Origin: Gleimia sp. 6138-11-ORH1
GTDB taxonomy: Bacteria; Actinomycetota; Actinomycetes; Actinomycetales; Actinomycetaceae
Direction: 5' to 3'
Assembly (NCBI RefSeq): GCF_024814355.1
Contig: NZ_JANUXV010000001.1
Span: forward strand, 744,001-808,000
Length of the DNA stretch: 64,000 bases
A program made the translations under genes and the position numbers. This document shows positions 8,484-18,281 of this stretch, piece by piece (position 1 is the first letter of the stretch; every line of letters starts with the position of its first letter). The notes beneath the pieces were generated by a model. That model searched no databases and was not told where the DNA came from. It saw nothing but the letters and a program-made list of their open reading frames with translations.

Positions 8484-10028
8484 ATGACAGTCCTCCCAGC
8501 GGCACTCGATGCTGTGTCCCTGGCACGTTGGCAGTTCGGTATCACTACCGTCTACCACTTCATCCAGGTTCCACTCACCATCGGCCTGAGCCTACTGGTT
8601 GCAATTATGCAAACTAAGTGGCACCGCAGTGGCGACGATGTCTGGCTAAAGGCAACTCGTTTCTTCGGCAAGCTATTTTTGATTAACTTCGCCCTCGGCG
8701 TTGCAACCGGTATCGTACAGGAATTCCAGTTCGGTATGAACTGGTCAGAATATTCACGTTTCGTGGGCGACATTTTCGGCGCCCCACTGGCGGTTGAAGC
8801 GCTCCTTGCTTTCTTCATTGAATCCACCTTCCTGGGAATTTGGATCTTCGGTTGGGGACGCGTCTCAAAGGGAATGCACTTAGCTTCCATTTGGTTAGTC
8901 GCCATCGCTACCAACGTTTCCGCACTTTGGATTCTGGCAGCTAACTCTTGGATGCAAGAACCAGTTGGAGCATTCTTCAACCCAGAAACCGGACGCGCCG
9001 AACTAAACGGAAGCTACGGATTCGTTGAACTTATTTTGAACCCTATCTTGGTTTACACCTTCACTCACGTTTTCTTCACCGCAGTATTCACCGCAGGTAC
9101 CTTCGTAGCCGGCCTGGCCCTTTGGTGGGTTACCCGCGCTGCTAATGCTGGTAAAGAAGGCGAAGCTGAAGCCCGTAACTACTGGAAGCCAATCGCCCGT
9201 TTCGGCGCTGTTGCCCTCTTAATTGGTGGCACCGGTGTTGCAGTTACCGGACACTTCCAAGGTCAGCACCTCGCTGAAATCCAGCCCATGAAGATGGCAG
9301 TAGCCGAAGGTATCTGTATGGATACTAAGGGAGCTGCTTTCACCGTCGCTGGTTTTGGTGAATGTCCTCTTGATGACAGTGGTGACATGACTCGTTTCAT
9401 CACCATTCCAGGTCTGGCTTCCTTCCTCTCCCACGATGATTTCAACGCCGAAGTTGAAGGTGTACGTGACATCCAAAAACGTATGGTGGAAGCACTTAAT
9501 CAAAACGAGTCCTTCACCTCTCGTTACGGTGACGCCTCCCAGTACGATTTCCGTCCTCCATCAATGCCTACTTTCTGGTCATTCCGCGTAATGACCACTT
9601 TAGGGCTAGCTTCTATCCTCACCGGATTAGGAATCCTGATTGGACTGCGTAAAGATCGTCTAATCAAGTCCAAACTAGTTGGCAAACTGGCCCTTTGGTC
9701 TATCACAGCACCTTTCATTGGTGCTTCCGCCGGCTGGATTTTCACTGAAATGGGTCGCCAGCCTTGGATCGTTTACCCGAACCGAGCAGCTGCTCTACAG
9801 GGTGATCCAGTAGGTGGAGTTCTTCAGCTAACTGAGTATGCCGCCTCTGGCGCAGTTCCAGTCGCCCAGGTAGCTACCTCAATGATTATCTTCACGATCC
9901 TATACGGCGCCCTCGGTGTTGTCTGGTATCTTCTAATGCGTCGCTACGCTTTAGAAGGTCTAAATGTACCTTCCCACTATGCAGAAGACAGCAATAACGC
10001 TGACACTCTTCTAAAGTTCGGTTACTGA
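8484..10028 (+). CDS. cydA: Cytochrome bd oxidase subunit I
   Basis: CydA carries the haems and quinol site of cytochrome bd, a high-affinity membrane oxidase reducing oxygen to water. The 514-residue protein starts in a membrane helix with the haem-ligand histidine in VYHFIQVP (His25) and another candidate in FTHVFFTAVF. The GRQPW motif is present (EMGRQPWIVYPNRAA). The periplasmic Q-loop is of the short type. AAGGAAAGG precedes the ATG. It is followed 19 bp later by cydB and then by a strong terminator, so cydAB forms one transcript separate from cydDC. Confidence 0.97.
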   Translation: MTVLPAALDAVSLARWQFGITTVYHFIQVPLTIGLSLLVAIMQTKWHRSGDDVWLKATRFFGKLFLINFALGVATGIVQEFQFGMNWSEYSRFVGDIFGAPLAVEALLAFFIESTFLGIWIFGWGRVSKGMHLASIWLVAIATNVSALWILAANSWMQEPVGAFFNPETGRAELNGSYGFVELILNPILVYTFTHVFFTAVFTAGTFVAGLALWWVTRAANAGKEGEAEARNYWKPIARFGAVALLIGGTGVAVTGHFQGQHLAEIQPMKMAVAEGICMDTKGAAFTVAGFGECPLDDSGDMTRFITIPGLASFLSHDDFNAEVEGVRDIQKRMVEALNQNESFTSRYGDASQYDFRPPSMPTFWSFRVMTTLGLASILTGLGILIGLRKDRLIKSKLVGKLALWSITAPFIGASAGWIFTEMGRQPWIVYPNRAAALQGDPVGGVLQLTEYAASGAVPVAQVATSMIIFTILYGALGVVWYLLMRRYALEGLNVPSHYAEDSNNADTLLKFGY

Positions 10029-10047
10029 GAAAGGCTAGGTAAATAAA

Positions 10048-11172
10048 ATGGATTGGCTAAGCATTCTTTGGTTTATCCTAATCGCCGTTCTCTGGACCGG
10101 CTACTTGATTTTAGAAGGTTTCGACCTTGGCGTGGGCGCGCTAATTCCTTTCGTCGCCAAAAACGATGAAGAACGCTCCCAAACAGTAAAGACCATCGGC
10201 CCCCACTGGGACGGCAACGAAGTATGGTTACTCACCGCTGGTGGAGCTACCTTCGCTGCATTCCCCGAATGGTATGCAACCATGTTCTCTGGCATGTACC
10301 TGGCCCTCCTGCTGGTTCTAGTACTGCTGATTCTGCGTATCGTTGCTATCGAATGGCGCAAAATGATTGACACCGTACAGTGGCGTAAGATCTCTGACTA
10401 CATTCACACTGCAGTTGGTCTCTTAGTTCCTGTTTTACTGGGGGTAGCTTTTGCAAACCTAGTTCAGGGTATGCACATTGAAGTTGTTAATCCACTGACT
10501 AACGAGCCTCTTACTGGCCCAGTAACTGAGGCAATGTTAGCTACCGGAGTTCACAACATCACCGGCGGATTCTTCTCCTTGCTTACCCCATTCACTGTTC
10601 TAGGTGGTCTGGTAGTATTGGCTATCTGCCTCTCCCAGGGTGCACAGTTCTTAGCTCTAAAGACCACTGGTCCAGTTTATGAACGAGCCGAGAAATACTC
10701 TGCAGTGTTCTCTCTAGCTGCAACTGTATTAACTGCAGTTTGGGCTCTATGGGCAGTCCTTGTTCACGCTGAAACTGTTTGGGCATGGCTCCCGCTAACC
10801 ATTGCGGCTCTTGCTCTGATTGCCTCAGCTGTCCTCTCACAGCCAGCATTAAATAACTCCAAGTTGTCCTTTGTCTTCTCATCTTTGGGAATCGCCGGTG
10901 CAGTTGCGTTCATCTTCACCGCTATGGCTCCTAACGTAATGAAGTCCTACTTGGATCCCAGCTACTCACTAACTATCGCTCAGGCTTCCTCATCTCACGC
11001 TACCCTCGTGGTGATGACGATTGTGGCAGTTCTGTTCGTTCCAATCGTGTTAGCTTACACCGCCTGGTCCTACTGGGTATTCCGCGCCCGCGTTACCTTG
11101 GATGATATTCCTGAAGGTATGGGTCTGCTTCCTAAGCAGATTCGCGAAGGCGCTAACTTCTTAAAGGGTTAA
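10048..11172 (+). CDS. cydB: Cytochrome bd oxidase subunit II
   Basis: CydB is the second integral membrane subunit of cytochrome bd. The 374-residue sequence is mostly hydrophobic helices and carries the early conserved blocks LEGFDLGVGAL and GPHWDGNEVWLLTAGG with FPEWYATMFSG. Length and order match the family. It is cotranscribed with cydA and closed by a long GC-rich terminator at 11191. The cydDC genes for its assembly follow about 170 bp later under what must be separate transcription or readthrough. Confidence 0.97.
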   Translation: MDWLSILWFILIAVLWTGYLILEGFDLGVGALIPFVAKNDEERSQTVKTIGPHWDGNEVWLLTAGGATFAAFPEWYATMFSGMYLALLLVLVLLILRIVAIEWRKMIDTVQWRKISDYIHTAVGLLVPVLLGVAFANLVQGMHIEVVNPLTNEPLTGPVTEAMLATGVHNITGGFFSLLTPFTVLGGLVVLAICLSQGAQFLALKTTGPVYERAEKYSAVFSLAATVLTAVWALWAVLVHAETVWAWLPLTIAALALIASAVLSQPALNNSKLSFVFSSLGIAGAVAFIFTAMAPNVMKSYLDPSYSLTIAQASSSHATLVVMTIVAVLFVPIVLAYTAWSYWVFRARVTLDDIPEGMGLLPKQIREGANFLKG

Positions 11173-11190
11173 TCTTTAAAAGATCTACCC

Positions 11191-11237
11191 TGTGGGGGTT
11201 AGGAAACGAAAGTTTCCTAACCCCCACATTCTTTTTC
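11191..11237 (+). terminator. Strong rho-independent terminator after cydB
   Basis: A 17-bp perfect stem, TGTGGGGGTTAGGAAAC with its complement, closes on a GAAA tetraloop and is followed by TTCTTTTT. It ends the cydAB transcript. The next 107 bp up to cydD are AT-rich and contain TACAAT as a possible -10, without a clear -35. Confidence 0.93.
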
Positions 11238-11344
11238 CCTGCTTACAACCTCTCCCTAAGTCCATCAGCAAGTATAAAAATACAAAGTTAAGAAGAACTA
11301 AGTACAATCGTAAATAGTATTCTTAAAACAATAAGGACCGTGCT

Positions 11345-13174
11345 TTGAAACCATTAGATCAGCGTCTGCTCAAATACGCGCAGTCTGCTCGCCAGTACAT
11401 GATTTTCATCGTCTTTACTGGAACTTTAGGTACCCTCTTAACCATCGCCCAGATCCTGGCAATCAGTGCAACTATTTCTCCGATCATCACTGGGGAAGCA
11501 ACCTTTATTGCGGTTTTTCCGACGATTCTCATCCTAGTGAGTATCGTGATTGCCCGCCTTGCCCTAACCTACATACACCGCGCCTACGCCCACCGTGCAG
11601 CTAACCAAGCTATCGCTCAGCTTAGAAAAAAGGTCTTAGCTCAAGCCACGGCATTAGGTCCGCGTTGGCTGTCTACCCATGCAACAGACACAGTTACCTT
11701 AACTACTCGTGGTTTGGACGACCTGGGTCCTTATTTCGTTGCCTACCTACCTCAGCTAGTTTTAACTCTGATCGCAACTCCACTGGTACTAGCAGTTATG
11801 CTTTACCTGGATTTACTCTCTGCTTTCATAGCGGTGATCACCATTCCCCTAATCCCAATTTTCATGATCTTAGTAGGTAAACTCACTGAAGAATACTCTT
11901 TGCAAAAACTAAAAACTATGGAGCGGTTAGGAAGCCAACTTTTAGATCTCATCTCTGGCTTACCAACTTTAAAGGCCCTAGGCAGAGAACAGGCACCCAC
12001 TAACCACGTGAAGAAATTGGGACAAACTCACGCGCGTACCACAATGCAAACTTTACGAGTAGCTTTCCTATCCGGAGGTATCTTAGAGTTCATCGCTACC
12101 CTCTCAGTCGCCCTGGTAGCCGTTGAAGTAGGCGTCCGTTTAGTCTATGGCAACGTTAGTCTCTTCGCTGGCTTAGCAATTATTATGCTTGCCCCTGAAG
12201 TGTATGCGCCTTTAAGAGAAGTCGGAAAAAACTACCATGCTTCTGCAGATGGAGTGGCCGCCGCCAACGCAGCTTTTGAAATTATCGAAACTCCGCTACC
12301 GGCAGCGAACACGCAACAAAATACAGTAACCTCCCCCCAACAGATTTTCACTGACGCAGTAGTTTCGCCAATCGAAATACAGTTTGTTGACGTGTCTATT
12401 GCAGCTCGCGGAGCCTGGGCTCCTCACCAACTTAATGCCATTATTCCCGCCGGTTCTATCACAGCTTTATCCGGGGTTTCCGGCGCCGGGAAAACTTCTA
12501 CGGTAATGGCAATTTTAGGTTTACTTCCTCTCACCCAAGGAAAAATCTGGTTATCTGTTCCCACAGCTAAGCATCCTGCTAAGCGTTTCCAGCTTGAAGA
12601 AATCGCCCTGGAAAACTGGTGGGAACAAATCACCTGGGTCCCCCAAGCCCCCGCAATCTTACCTGGTAGTGTGTTAGAAAATGTAACCCAAACAAACCAG
12701 TATCCTCCAGCTACTCTGGCTAAAGCCGCCCAAGCCACCGGTTTTGATTCAGTAATTGCCAGTCTTGCAGATGGGTGGCACACCCAGTTAGGGCATGCCG
12801 GAATTGGTCTTTCTGTAGGGCAAAGACAACGCCTAGCTTTAACTCGGGCGCTTTTGAATCCAACCCCGCTGATAATCCTTGATGAACCAACTGCACATTT
12901 AGATTCACTCACTGAAAAGCAAGTTATTGAAACTATTAAAAAGTTACAGGCAAAAGGCTCAACTGTGCTGGTAATTGCTCATCGTAAGGCAGTTCTTGAA
13001 GTTGCAACTCACGTGATTGAAATAACCTCACAATCTGCTACCACAGCAGAGATAAAACAGTTCCCCCAATTGCAGGTAGATACTGTAGAAGTCGATAATC
13101 TTTTAGCTACGCCGCATTTACTGCATGACCTTTTAAAAGCTGAAGGCGAATCCGTTGAAAAGGAAGCGAAATAA
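11345..13174 (+). CDS. cydD: Thiol exporter ABC transporter subunit CydD
   Basis: CydD pairs with CydC as an ABC transporter linked to glutathione/cysteine export or haem handling and needed for cytochrome bd maturation. The 609-residue protein has an N-terminal six-helix exporter domain and a nucleotide-binding domain with Walker A GVSGAGKTST near 380, signature LSVGQRQRLALTRAL near 490 and Walker B PLIILDEPTAHLD. The start is TTG at 11345, with AAGGA upstream. Its stop TAA shares one base with the cydC ATG, implying coupled translation. Subunit identity (D rather than C) rests on order and resemblance. Confidence 0.92.
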   Translation: MKPLDQRLLKYAQSARQYMIFIVFTGTLGTLLTIAQILAISATISPIITGEATFIAVFPTILILVSIVIARLALTYIHRAYAHRAANQAIAQLRKKVLAQATALGPRWLSTHATDTVTLTTRGLDDLGPYFVAYLPQLVLTLIATPLVLAVMLYLDLLSAFIAVITIPLIPIFMILVGKLTEEYSLQKLKTMERLGSQLLDLISGLPTLKALGREQAPTNHVKKLGQTHARTTMQTLRVAFLSGGILEFIATLSVALVAVEVGVRLVYGNVSLFAGLAIIMLAPEVYAPLREVGKNYHASADGVAAANAAFEIIETPLPAANTQQNTVTSPQQIFTDAVVSPIEIQFVDVSIAARGAWAPHQLNAIIPAGSITALSGVSGAGKTSTVMAILGLLPLTQGKIWLSVPTAKHPAKRFQLEEIALENWWEQITWVPQAPAILPGSVLENVTQTNQYPPATLAKAAQATGFDSVIASLADGWHTQLGHAGIGLSVGQRQRLALTRALLNPTPLIILDEPTAHLDSLTEKQVIETIKKLQAKGSTVLVIAHRKAVLEVATHVIEITSQSATTAEIKQFPQLQVDTVEVDNLLATPHLLHDLLKAEGESVEKEAK

Positions 13175-14946
13175 TGAGACTCTTTATTACTTCCACCGAA
13201 TACGCTGCCCTAAAACGGGTTATTCCTTTACTGAAATTAAATAAAGGCACTTTTATTTTGGCAGTTGTCTTAGGAACTTTAGGGTTAGCCGCTTCCCTAG
13301 GCTTAGCAGCTACCTCCGCGTGGTTGATCGCCCGAGCTTCTGAGCATCCTCCGGTACTTTACCTAACTGTCGCTACTGTAGGGGTTAGATTCTTCGGTAT
13401 TTCCAAAGCCCTTTTGCGCTACGTCCAAAGGTTAGCTTCCCACCGGGTGGCTATGGACGGGATTGCCCAACTGAGAACAAATGTGTATCGAAAATTAACT
13501 AATGCGCGTACCTCCACTTTAGCGGGACTTAAACGTGGTGATTTACTGGCCCGTACCGGAGCAGACGTAGATGCTTTAGGCGATCTTTTAGTTAAATCCA
13601 TTTTGCCTCTGGTGGTTTCCTTAGTAATCGGTATAGTCACAGTTTTAGGGATCGCTCTTATCTCCATTCCAGCTGCTTTAATCCTTGCCTGTGCCCTTTT
13701 CCTTTCGGGGGTGGTCGGCCCGATCCTCACAGCCCGCCATGCTCGTTTAGGGGAGCTTGCTAATGATCGGGCTCGGATTGGGCTGGTGGAATCCACCACT
13801 ACGCTACTGACTAATTCTGCTGAATTACAGGTAAATGGCGGGTATCAGACTGTTTTAGCTGATATTCAGTCAAATGAAGCTGAACTGATTTCCTCCCGCG
13901 ATAAGGCCGCTAAACCTGCAGCTGTTGCCGCCGTAATCGACCAGTTAGCGATTGGCATTGCCGTGATTGGAGCAATCTTAGTTTCTATCCCTGCTGCTGA
14001 AGCCGGACTTATCTCTGTCCTTTCTATTGCGATTCTCACCCTCACTCCCCTAGCTGCCTTTGAAGGTACCTCTGAGCTGGCTCCAGCTGCTGTCCAGCTA
14101 GTTCGCTCAGCTCGTGCAGCAGTGCGCATTGACCAAATTATGCTTCCCTCCACCTTAGAAAAGAATCTGGATCTTCCTTCTGCAGCACTCACAGCTCCTG
14201 TCTTAGAAGCGAAAGATTTAGCAGTTGGTTGGCCCGGTGGTCCAGTAGTTGCGGAAAATATTAACCTTACCCTTCGCGCCGGAAGTTCCCTGGCTTTAGT
14301 GGGTAAATCCGGAATCGGAAAAACTACCCTCCTTTACACGTTAGTTGGGTTACTAAAACCCGTAGCAGGAACAGTTCGTGTTAATGGAGTTGATATCCAT
14401 CGGATTAAATCCGAGGACGTTGGTAAAACAGTTTCGTTCACTCCTGAGGACGCACATATTTTTGCGACTTCTGTATTAGAAAACTTACGGGTAGCCAATC
14501 CAAAGACAGACATTCATCAAGCTGAAAAACTACTAACTGCAGCCGGTTTAGGAACCTGGTTGGCGCAGCTCCATGAGGGGGTAGAAACTGTTCTGGGAGC
14601 CGGGGGAACTTCCATTTCTGGAGGAGAAAGACGCCGCGTTCTGCTGGCGCGGGCTTTAGCCAGTGAAGCTCCCCTGCTGCTAATAGACGAACCGGGTGAA
14701 CACTTAGAGGCAACTACGGCTGATGCTTTGGTTAAAGATTTACTTTCTGTGAAAGATTCTCACCGCGGTACCCTTTTAGTTAGCCACCGTGTCTCTGCTT
14801 TAGCAGCAGCCGAACAGATTTTGGTGATGGAAACCGAAAACGGAGTCACTACTGTTGTTGCCAGCGGATCTCATAGTGAATTACTTGAAAACGTCCCCGC
14901 TTACCGACACGCTTACTTAGCTGAGTCGGCAGAAGCAATCATTTGA
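13174..14946 (+). CDS. cydC: Thiol exporter ABC transporter subunit CydC
   Basis: CydC is the partner half-transporter of CydD. The 590-residue protein has the membrane domain followed by an ATPase domain with Walker A GKSGIGKTTL near 379, signature ISGGERRRVLLARAL near 481 and Walker B PLLLIDEPGEHLE. The Walker B region reads DEPGEHLE instead of the usual DEPTxHLD; the catalytic Glu is present. It overlaps cydD by one base, and the sensor kinase start lies 12 bp downstream, so cydD-cydC-kinase is one transcript. Confidence 0.93.
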   Translation: MRLFITSTEYAALKRVIPLLKLNKGTFILAVVLGTLGLAASLGLAATSAWLIARASEHPPVLYLTVATVGVRFFGISKALLRYVQRLASHRVAMDGIAQLRTNVYRKLTNARTSTLAGLKRGDLLARTGADVDALGDLLVKSILPLVVSLVIGIVTVLGIALISIPAALILACALFLSGVVGPILTARHARLGELANDRARIGLVESTTTLLTNSAELQVNGGYQTVLADIQSNEAELISSRDKAAKPAAVAAVIDQLAIGIAVIGAILVSIPAAEAGLISVLSIAILTLTPLAAFEGTSELAPAAVQLVRSARAAVRIDQIMLPSTLEKNLDLPSAALTAPVLEAKDLAVGWPGGPVVAENINLTLRAGSSLALVGKSGIGKTTLLYTLVGLLKPVAGTVRVNGVDIHRIKSEDVGKTVSFTPEDAHIFATSVLENLRVANPKTDIHQAEKLLTAAGLGTWLAQLHEGVETVLGAGGTSISGGERRRVLLARALASEAPLLLIDEPGEHLEATTADALVKDLLSVKDSHRGTLLVSHRVSALAAAEQILVMETENGVTTVVASGSHSELLENVPAYRHAYLAESAEAII

Positions 14947-14957
14947 AAGGCTTTAAT

Positions 14958-16643
14958 GTGCTGAAAGATTTTAATCTGCGAAGCAGTTCAGATCCGACTT
15001 CTTTGGTATCAGCTACCTTAGGTTTAGCTCGACAGTTGGAAGTGGGTGAGATTCTTCAAGAATTTGTTGATCAGGCTAGCCAGTTGACTAACTCTCGTTT
15101 CGGGATGCTGGCGACAGTGGACACCTGGGGGTATCCAACAAATTTTCTCTATCATGGGTTCTCTTTAGAGGAACAAAAACAATTAACCCAAGCTGGTTTA
15201 CACGCGCATTTTTTCGCAAAAGTTCCTGACGATCAGACTATCTTCGTTAATGATATAACTGCATCTGCCCAAACTGACTTTGCTACTTCTTCATTTCCGA
15301 TCCGCAATTTTTATTCCTGTCCCGTCCAACTCCATTCACAAGTAAATGTGCGAATTTTCTTAGCTGACAAGTTCGGCGACTACACCGAAGCGGATACTCA
15401 GCTGCTTACGCTTCTTACGCAAGCTGCCTCTGTGGCGATTGAAAATGCTCGGCTCTATCGGGAAGCACAAAATAGAGAACGTTGGATTAGTGCTTCTCAA
15501 AAGATTACTTCAACGCTCTTACATGACACTGATGAAGAAGAAGCGCTGGCGTTGATTGCGCAAACCGTTTTAGAAGTGGCGCAAGCAGACACGGCATTAA
15601 TTATTCTTCCTTCTGTGGGTTACACCTGGGCTTGTGAGATTGCTGAAGGCTACTTAGCGCCGCAAATGCTTGGCGTGGTTTTCCCTGCAGAGGGTCGGGC
15701 TATGGCAGTTCTTTCCGAGGGCGCTGGGATGATTGTAGATTCATTACAAAGAGCTTCAACAATGCGGGTTGAACAACTCCGCGATTTTGGACCTGCCCTC
15801 TATGCACCGATGATGAACCGTGAAGAAGGCATTGGGGTGCTTTTGCTGCTTCGTAAGCCCGGTGCACCTGAATTTGAGTCAGATTCCCTCCCGCTAGCTG
15901 AAGCATTAGCTTCCCAGGCTGCGTTTGTGTTAGAGGTTGTTTCTGCCCGCCACCTGGAAGACGTGGCAGCTTTTTATGATGAACGTGACCGGATTGGCCG
16001 TGACCTGCACGATTTTGCGATCCAGCAACTATTTGCCACGGGAATGCAGTTAGAAGCAGCTAAAAAGCGGGTTACTGCCGGCGGTATGAATAACGATGAA
16101 GTTGTTTCTTTATTGCAAGATTCACTTACCTCAGTAGATGAATCTGTCCGCCAGATTCGCCAGATTGTGCACAGCTTACGCGATAAAGATTACGATACGG
16201 AACTTTTAGAACGGATTCAAAGAGAAACCTCTATTGCCCGCACCACCTTAGGTTTCGCTCCGGGACTGGTGATTAAAGTAGATGGGCAGGTAGTTTCTAC
16301 TGAAGATGAAGAACTCCTCGTAGAGGTAAATAACCGGATTGGAGCTGATTTAAGCGACGACATCGTGGCAGTCATTAGAGAAGGTATCTCTAATGTTGCC
16401 CGCCATGCGAAAGCTACTGCTGCTAACATCATCGTGAAAGTAGATGGGAAAGCCCCCCAAGGTCAGGTAACGGTGCGTGTAATCGACAATGGTAGGGGGA
16501 TTCCTCTGGATCGGACTCGCACTTCCGGCCTCGGTAACTTACGGGCGCGAGCACGCCGCCAAGGCGGAGACTGCTCGGTCCTCCCCCGTGAAGATACTTC
16601 CGGTACTATCCTCACCTGGTACGCTCCAATTTTTGACGAGTAA
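14958..16643 (+). CDS. GAF-domain sensor histidine kinase (DevS/DosT-like layout)
   Basis: The layout is two GAF-like domains (about residues 20-165 and 180-330), a HisKA_3 dimerisation domain with phospho-acceptor His near 351 (DRIGRDLHDFAIQQLF) and an HATPase domain (N box EGISNVARHAKA near 479, G1 DNGRGI, G2 GLGNLRARA). No membrane helix is seen, so it is cytosolic. This is the DevS/DosT arrangement, where the first GAF binds haem and senses O2, NO or redox. From memory of those proteins, the proximal haem His falls where this one has SSFPIRNF, so haem ligation of that type looks unlikely. I chose GTG at 14958 because GAAAGG lies 7 bases upstream; a TTG at 14943 lacks a site. It is cotranscribed with cydDC. 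Confidence 0.85.
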   Translation: MLKDFNLRSSSDPTSLVSATLGLARQLEVGEILQEFVDQASQLTNSRFGMLATVDTWGYPTNFLYHGFSLEEQKQLTQAGLHAHFFAKVPDDQTIFVNDITASAQTDFATSSFPIRNFYSCPVQLHSQVNVRIFLADKFGDYTEADTQLLTLLTQAASVAIENARLYREAQNRERWISASQKITSTLLHDTDEEEALALIAQTVLEVAQADTALIILPSVGYTWACEIAEGYLAPQMLGVVFPAEGRAMAVLSEGAGMIVDSLQRASTMRVEQLRDFGPALYAPMMNREEGIGVLLLLRKPGAPEFESDSLPLAEALASQAAFVLEVVSARHLEDVAAFYDERDRIGRDLHDFAIQQLFATGMQLEAAKKRVTAGGMNNDEVVSLLQDSLTSVDESVRQIRQIVHSLRDKDYDTELLERIQRETSIARTTLGFAPGLVIKVDGQVVSTEDEELLVEVNNRIGADLSDDIVAVIREGISNVARHAKATAANIIVKVDGKAPQGQVTVRVIDNGRGIPLDRTRTSGLGNLRARARRQGGDCSVLPREDTSGTILTWYAPIFDE

Positions 16644-16683
16644 GTTACCTAGTTTAAGCAGATCAGGCACCGCCCTCGGAATA

Positions 16684-16731
16684 AAAATAGCGACGCAACC
16701 AAAAAGATTAGTTGCGTCGCTAGCTATTTTA
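16684..16731. terminator. Bidirectional terminator between kinase and regulator
   Basis: The perfect arms TAGCGACGCAAC (16688-16699) and GTTGCGTCGCTA (16711-16722) are flanked by AT-rich tracts on both sides. It serves the convergent kinase (plus) and regulator (minus) transcripts. Confidence 0.88.
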
Positions 16732-16734
16732 AGT

Positions 16735-17385
16735 TTAATTCCGCCAGGCAGCTGCGCGTTGCCCAGCTACCCAAGCAGCTACCTGTGTGCGCCGTTGCAA
16801 CCCCATTTTTGCCAGCAAAGAAGTGATATGGTTCTTCACGGTTTTTTCAGCTACCCCCAGTTTTTCACCGATTTCTCGGTTGGAAAGCCCATCACCAATT
16901 AGGTTCAGCACTTTCCTTTCAGCAGGGGTTAAATCAGCAGTCGGATCACCGTGGTCAGCCCGCCGACGGGTCACTGTCCGTTCGTCTAAGAGAACTCGCC
17001 CATCAGCCACAGCTTTAATTACTTCAGTGATTTCCGCACCGTGTACAGATTTTAGAACGTAAGCTAAGGCTCCGACTTCCAGGGCTTCTGCTAAGGCTGC
17101 GTCATCATCAAATGAAGTCAGCACAATCGGTTTAATCGACGGGCAGGATTCTTTCAGATGTCGCATTACATCAATGCCAGTTCCGTCTGGAAGTTGTAAA
17201 TCCACCAGCATCACGTCAGGAAATACCAGTTCTGCTCTGCGGACTGCGTCCAGCACGGTTCCGGCTTCAGCAACAACTTCTAAACCATCAGTGCGATCAA
17301 CAATCTCAGCGATTCCTCTGCGGACAATCTCATGATCGTCAATGATCATAACCTTAGTTTGGGTTCGCTTAGTTTCAATATTCAT
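16735..17385 (-). CDS. NarL/DosR-like response regulator
   Basis: This is a DNA-binding response regulator of 216 residues: a receiver domain with acidic pair DD at 16-17, phospho-acceptor Asp62 (VMLVDLQLPDG), Thr90 and Lys112, then a LuxR-type helix-turn-helix (LTPAERKVLNLIGDGLSNREIG, in parts). The stretch VAEKTVKNHITSLLAKMG followed by QRRTQVA closely resembles mycobacterial DosR/DevR. The ATG at 17385 overlaps the fpg stop as ATGA, which decides the start over a longer frame. The probable partner is the DevS-like kinase ending about 90 bp away on the other strand. Likely targets, such as cyd, are inferred from position only. Confidence 0.88.
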   Translation of the reverse strand: MNIETKRTQTKVMIIDDHEIVRRGIAEIVDRTDGLEVVAEAGTVLDAVRRAELVFPDVMLVDLQLPDGTGIDVMRHLKESCPSIKPIVLTSFDDDAALAEALEVGALAYVLKSVHGAEITEVIKAVADGRVLLDERTVTRRRADHGDPTADLTPAERKVLNLIGDGLSNREIGEKLGVAEKTVKNHITSLLAKMGLQRRTQVAAWVAGQRAAAWRN

Positions 17386-18281
17386 TGCTTTCGCTTTCTT
17401 TTGGCTAGGGGCTGACAGCGTCCACAAAAATGGTGGGACCGTCCGCCGATAGTCTCTTTCTCAACGAGAGTACCGCATTTGTAGCAAGATTTCCCATTTC
17501 TTCCATAAACCTGCAGGTTGATCGCAAAATATCCTGGTTCACCTGAAACGTTTACGTAAAGGGCATCAAATGAGGTTCCACCAACTTTAACTGCGGCTTC
17601 CATAACTTGTTTCGCAGCTATTAAAAGCGATTCAGCTTGTTTTTGGGTTAGGCTGGCCCCCGGTTTACTGCCTCTAATTCCCGCTTGGAAAAGCGCTTCA
17701 TCCGCATAGATGTTACCGATTCCAGAAACTAATTCTTGTTTCAACAAAAGCGTTTTAATTGCGGTTTGAGATTGGCGGATTTTTGTTGCTACAGCTTTCA
17801 AGTTAAATCCCGCATCTAACGGGTCTCTAGCAATATGTGTAGCCGATTCGGGGAGCGCCTTTCGGCTGGTTCCTTCTCCCGCAGGATAGCCGTCTAAACA
17901 GGGAGTTAAATCAACTACCTCTGTTTTTCCAAAGGTGCGTTGATCAATGTGTGAGTAACCTGTTCCGTCAGTAAAAGTTAAACGAATGTGCTCATGCTTG
18001 CGTTTTTCCAGGGGGACTTCATCCCAGGCGTGGACTTGCCCGGACATTCCTAGGTGGATTACCAGCGCCTGATCGTCATTTAATTCAAGCCACAGAAATT
18101 TCCCTCTTCTTACCGCTGCTTTAATTTCAGCGCCTTCTAAGAGAGTGGAAAACTGTTGGATTCCACCTGGCTGGGTGCGCAGCATCCGCTGATTCCAAAC
18201 TTCTACTTTGGCAATCTGCTTTCCCACTACGCGACGGGCTAAACCAAGTCTGATAGTTTCAACCTCTGGTAGTTCAGGCAT
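17382..18281 (-). CDS. mutM: Formamidopyrimidine-DNA glycosylase
   Basis: MutM/Fpg removes oxidised purines such as 8-oxoguanine and cleaves the abasic site. The 299-residue protein begins MPELPEVETI, with catalytic Pro after Met and Glu3, carries RRGKFLWLEL with the conserved Lys, and ends with a zinc finger (CYKCG ... CGRCQ). It overlaps rnc by 8 bp, the common actinobacterial rnc-fpg arrangement. Its stop overlaps the start of the response regulator, tying a redox-type regulator to a DNA oxidation repair transcript. Confidence 0.96.
   Translation of the reverse strand: MPELPEVETIRLGLARRVVGKQIAKVEVWNQRMLRTQPGGIQQFSTLLEGAEIKAAVRRGKFLWLELNDDQALVIHLGMSGQVHAWDEVPLEKRKHEHIRLTFTDGTGYSHIDQRTFGKTEVVDLTPCLDGYPAGEGTSRKALPESATHIARDPLDAGFNLKAVATKIRQSQTAIKTLLLKQELVSGIGNIYADEALFQAGIRGSKPGASLTQKQAESLLIAAKQVMEAAVKVGGTSFDALYVNVSGEPGYFAINLQVYGRNGKSCYKCGTLVEKETIGGRSHHFCGRCQPLAKRKRKQ

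Noticed and set aside
12424-12912. 162-residue open frame on the minus strand
   Set aside because: Antisense to the CydD ATPase domain; no family resemblance.
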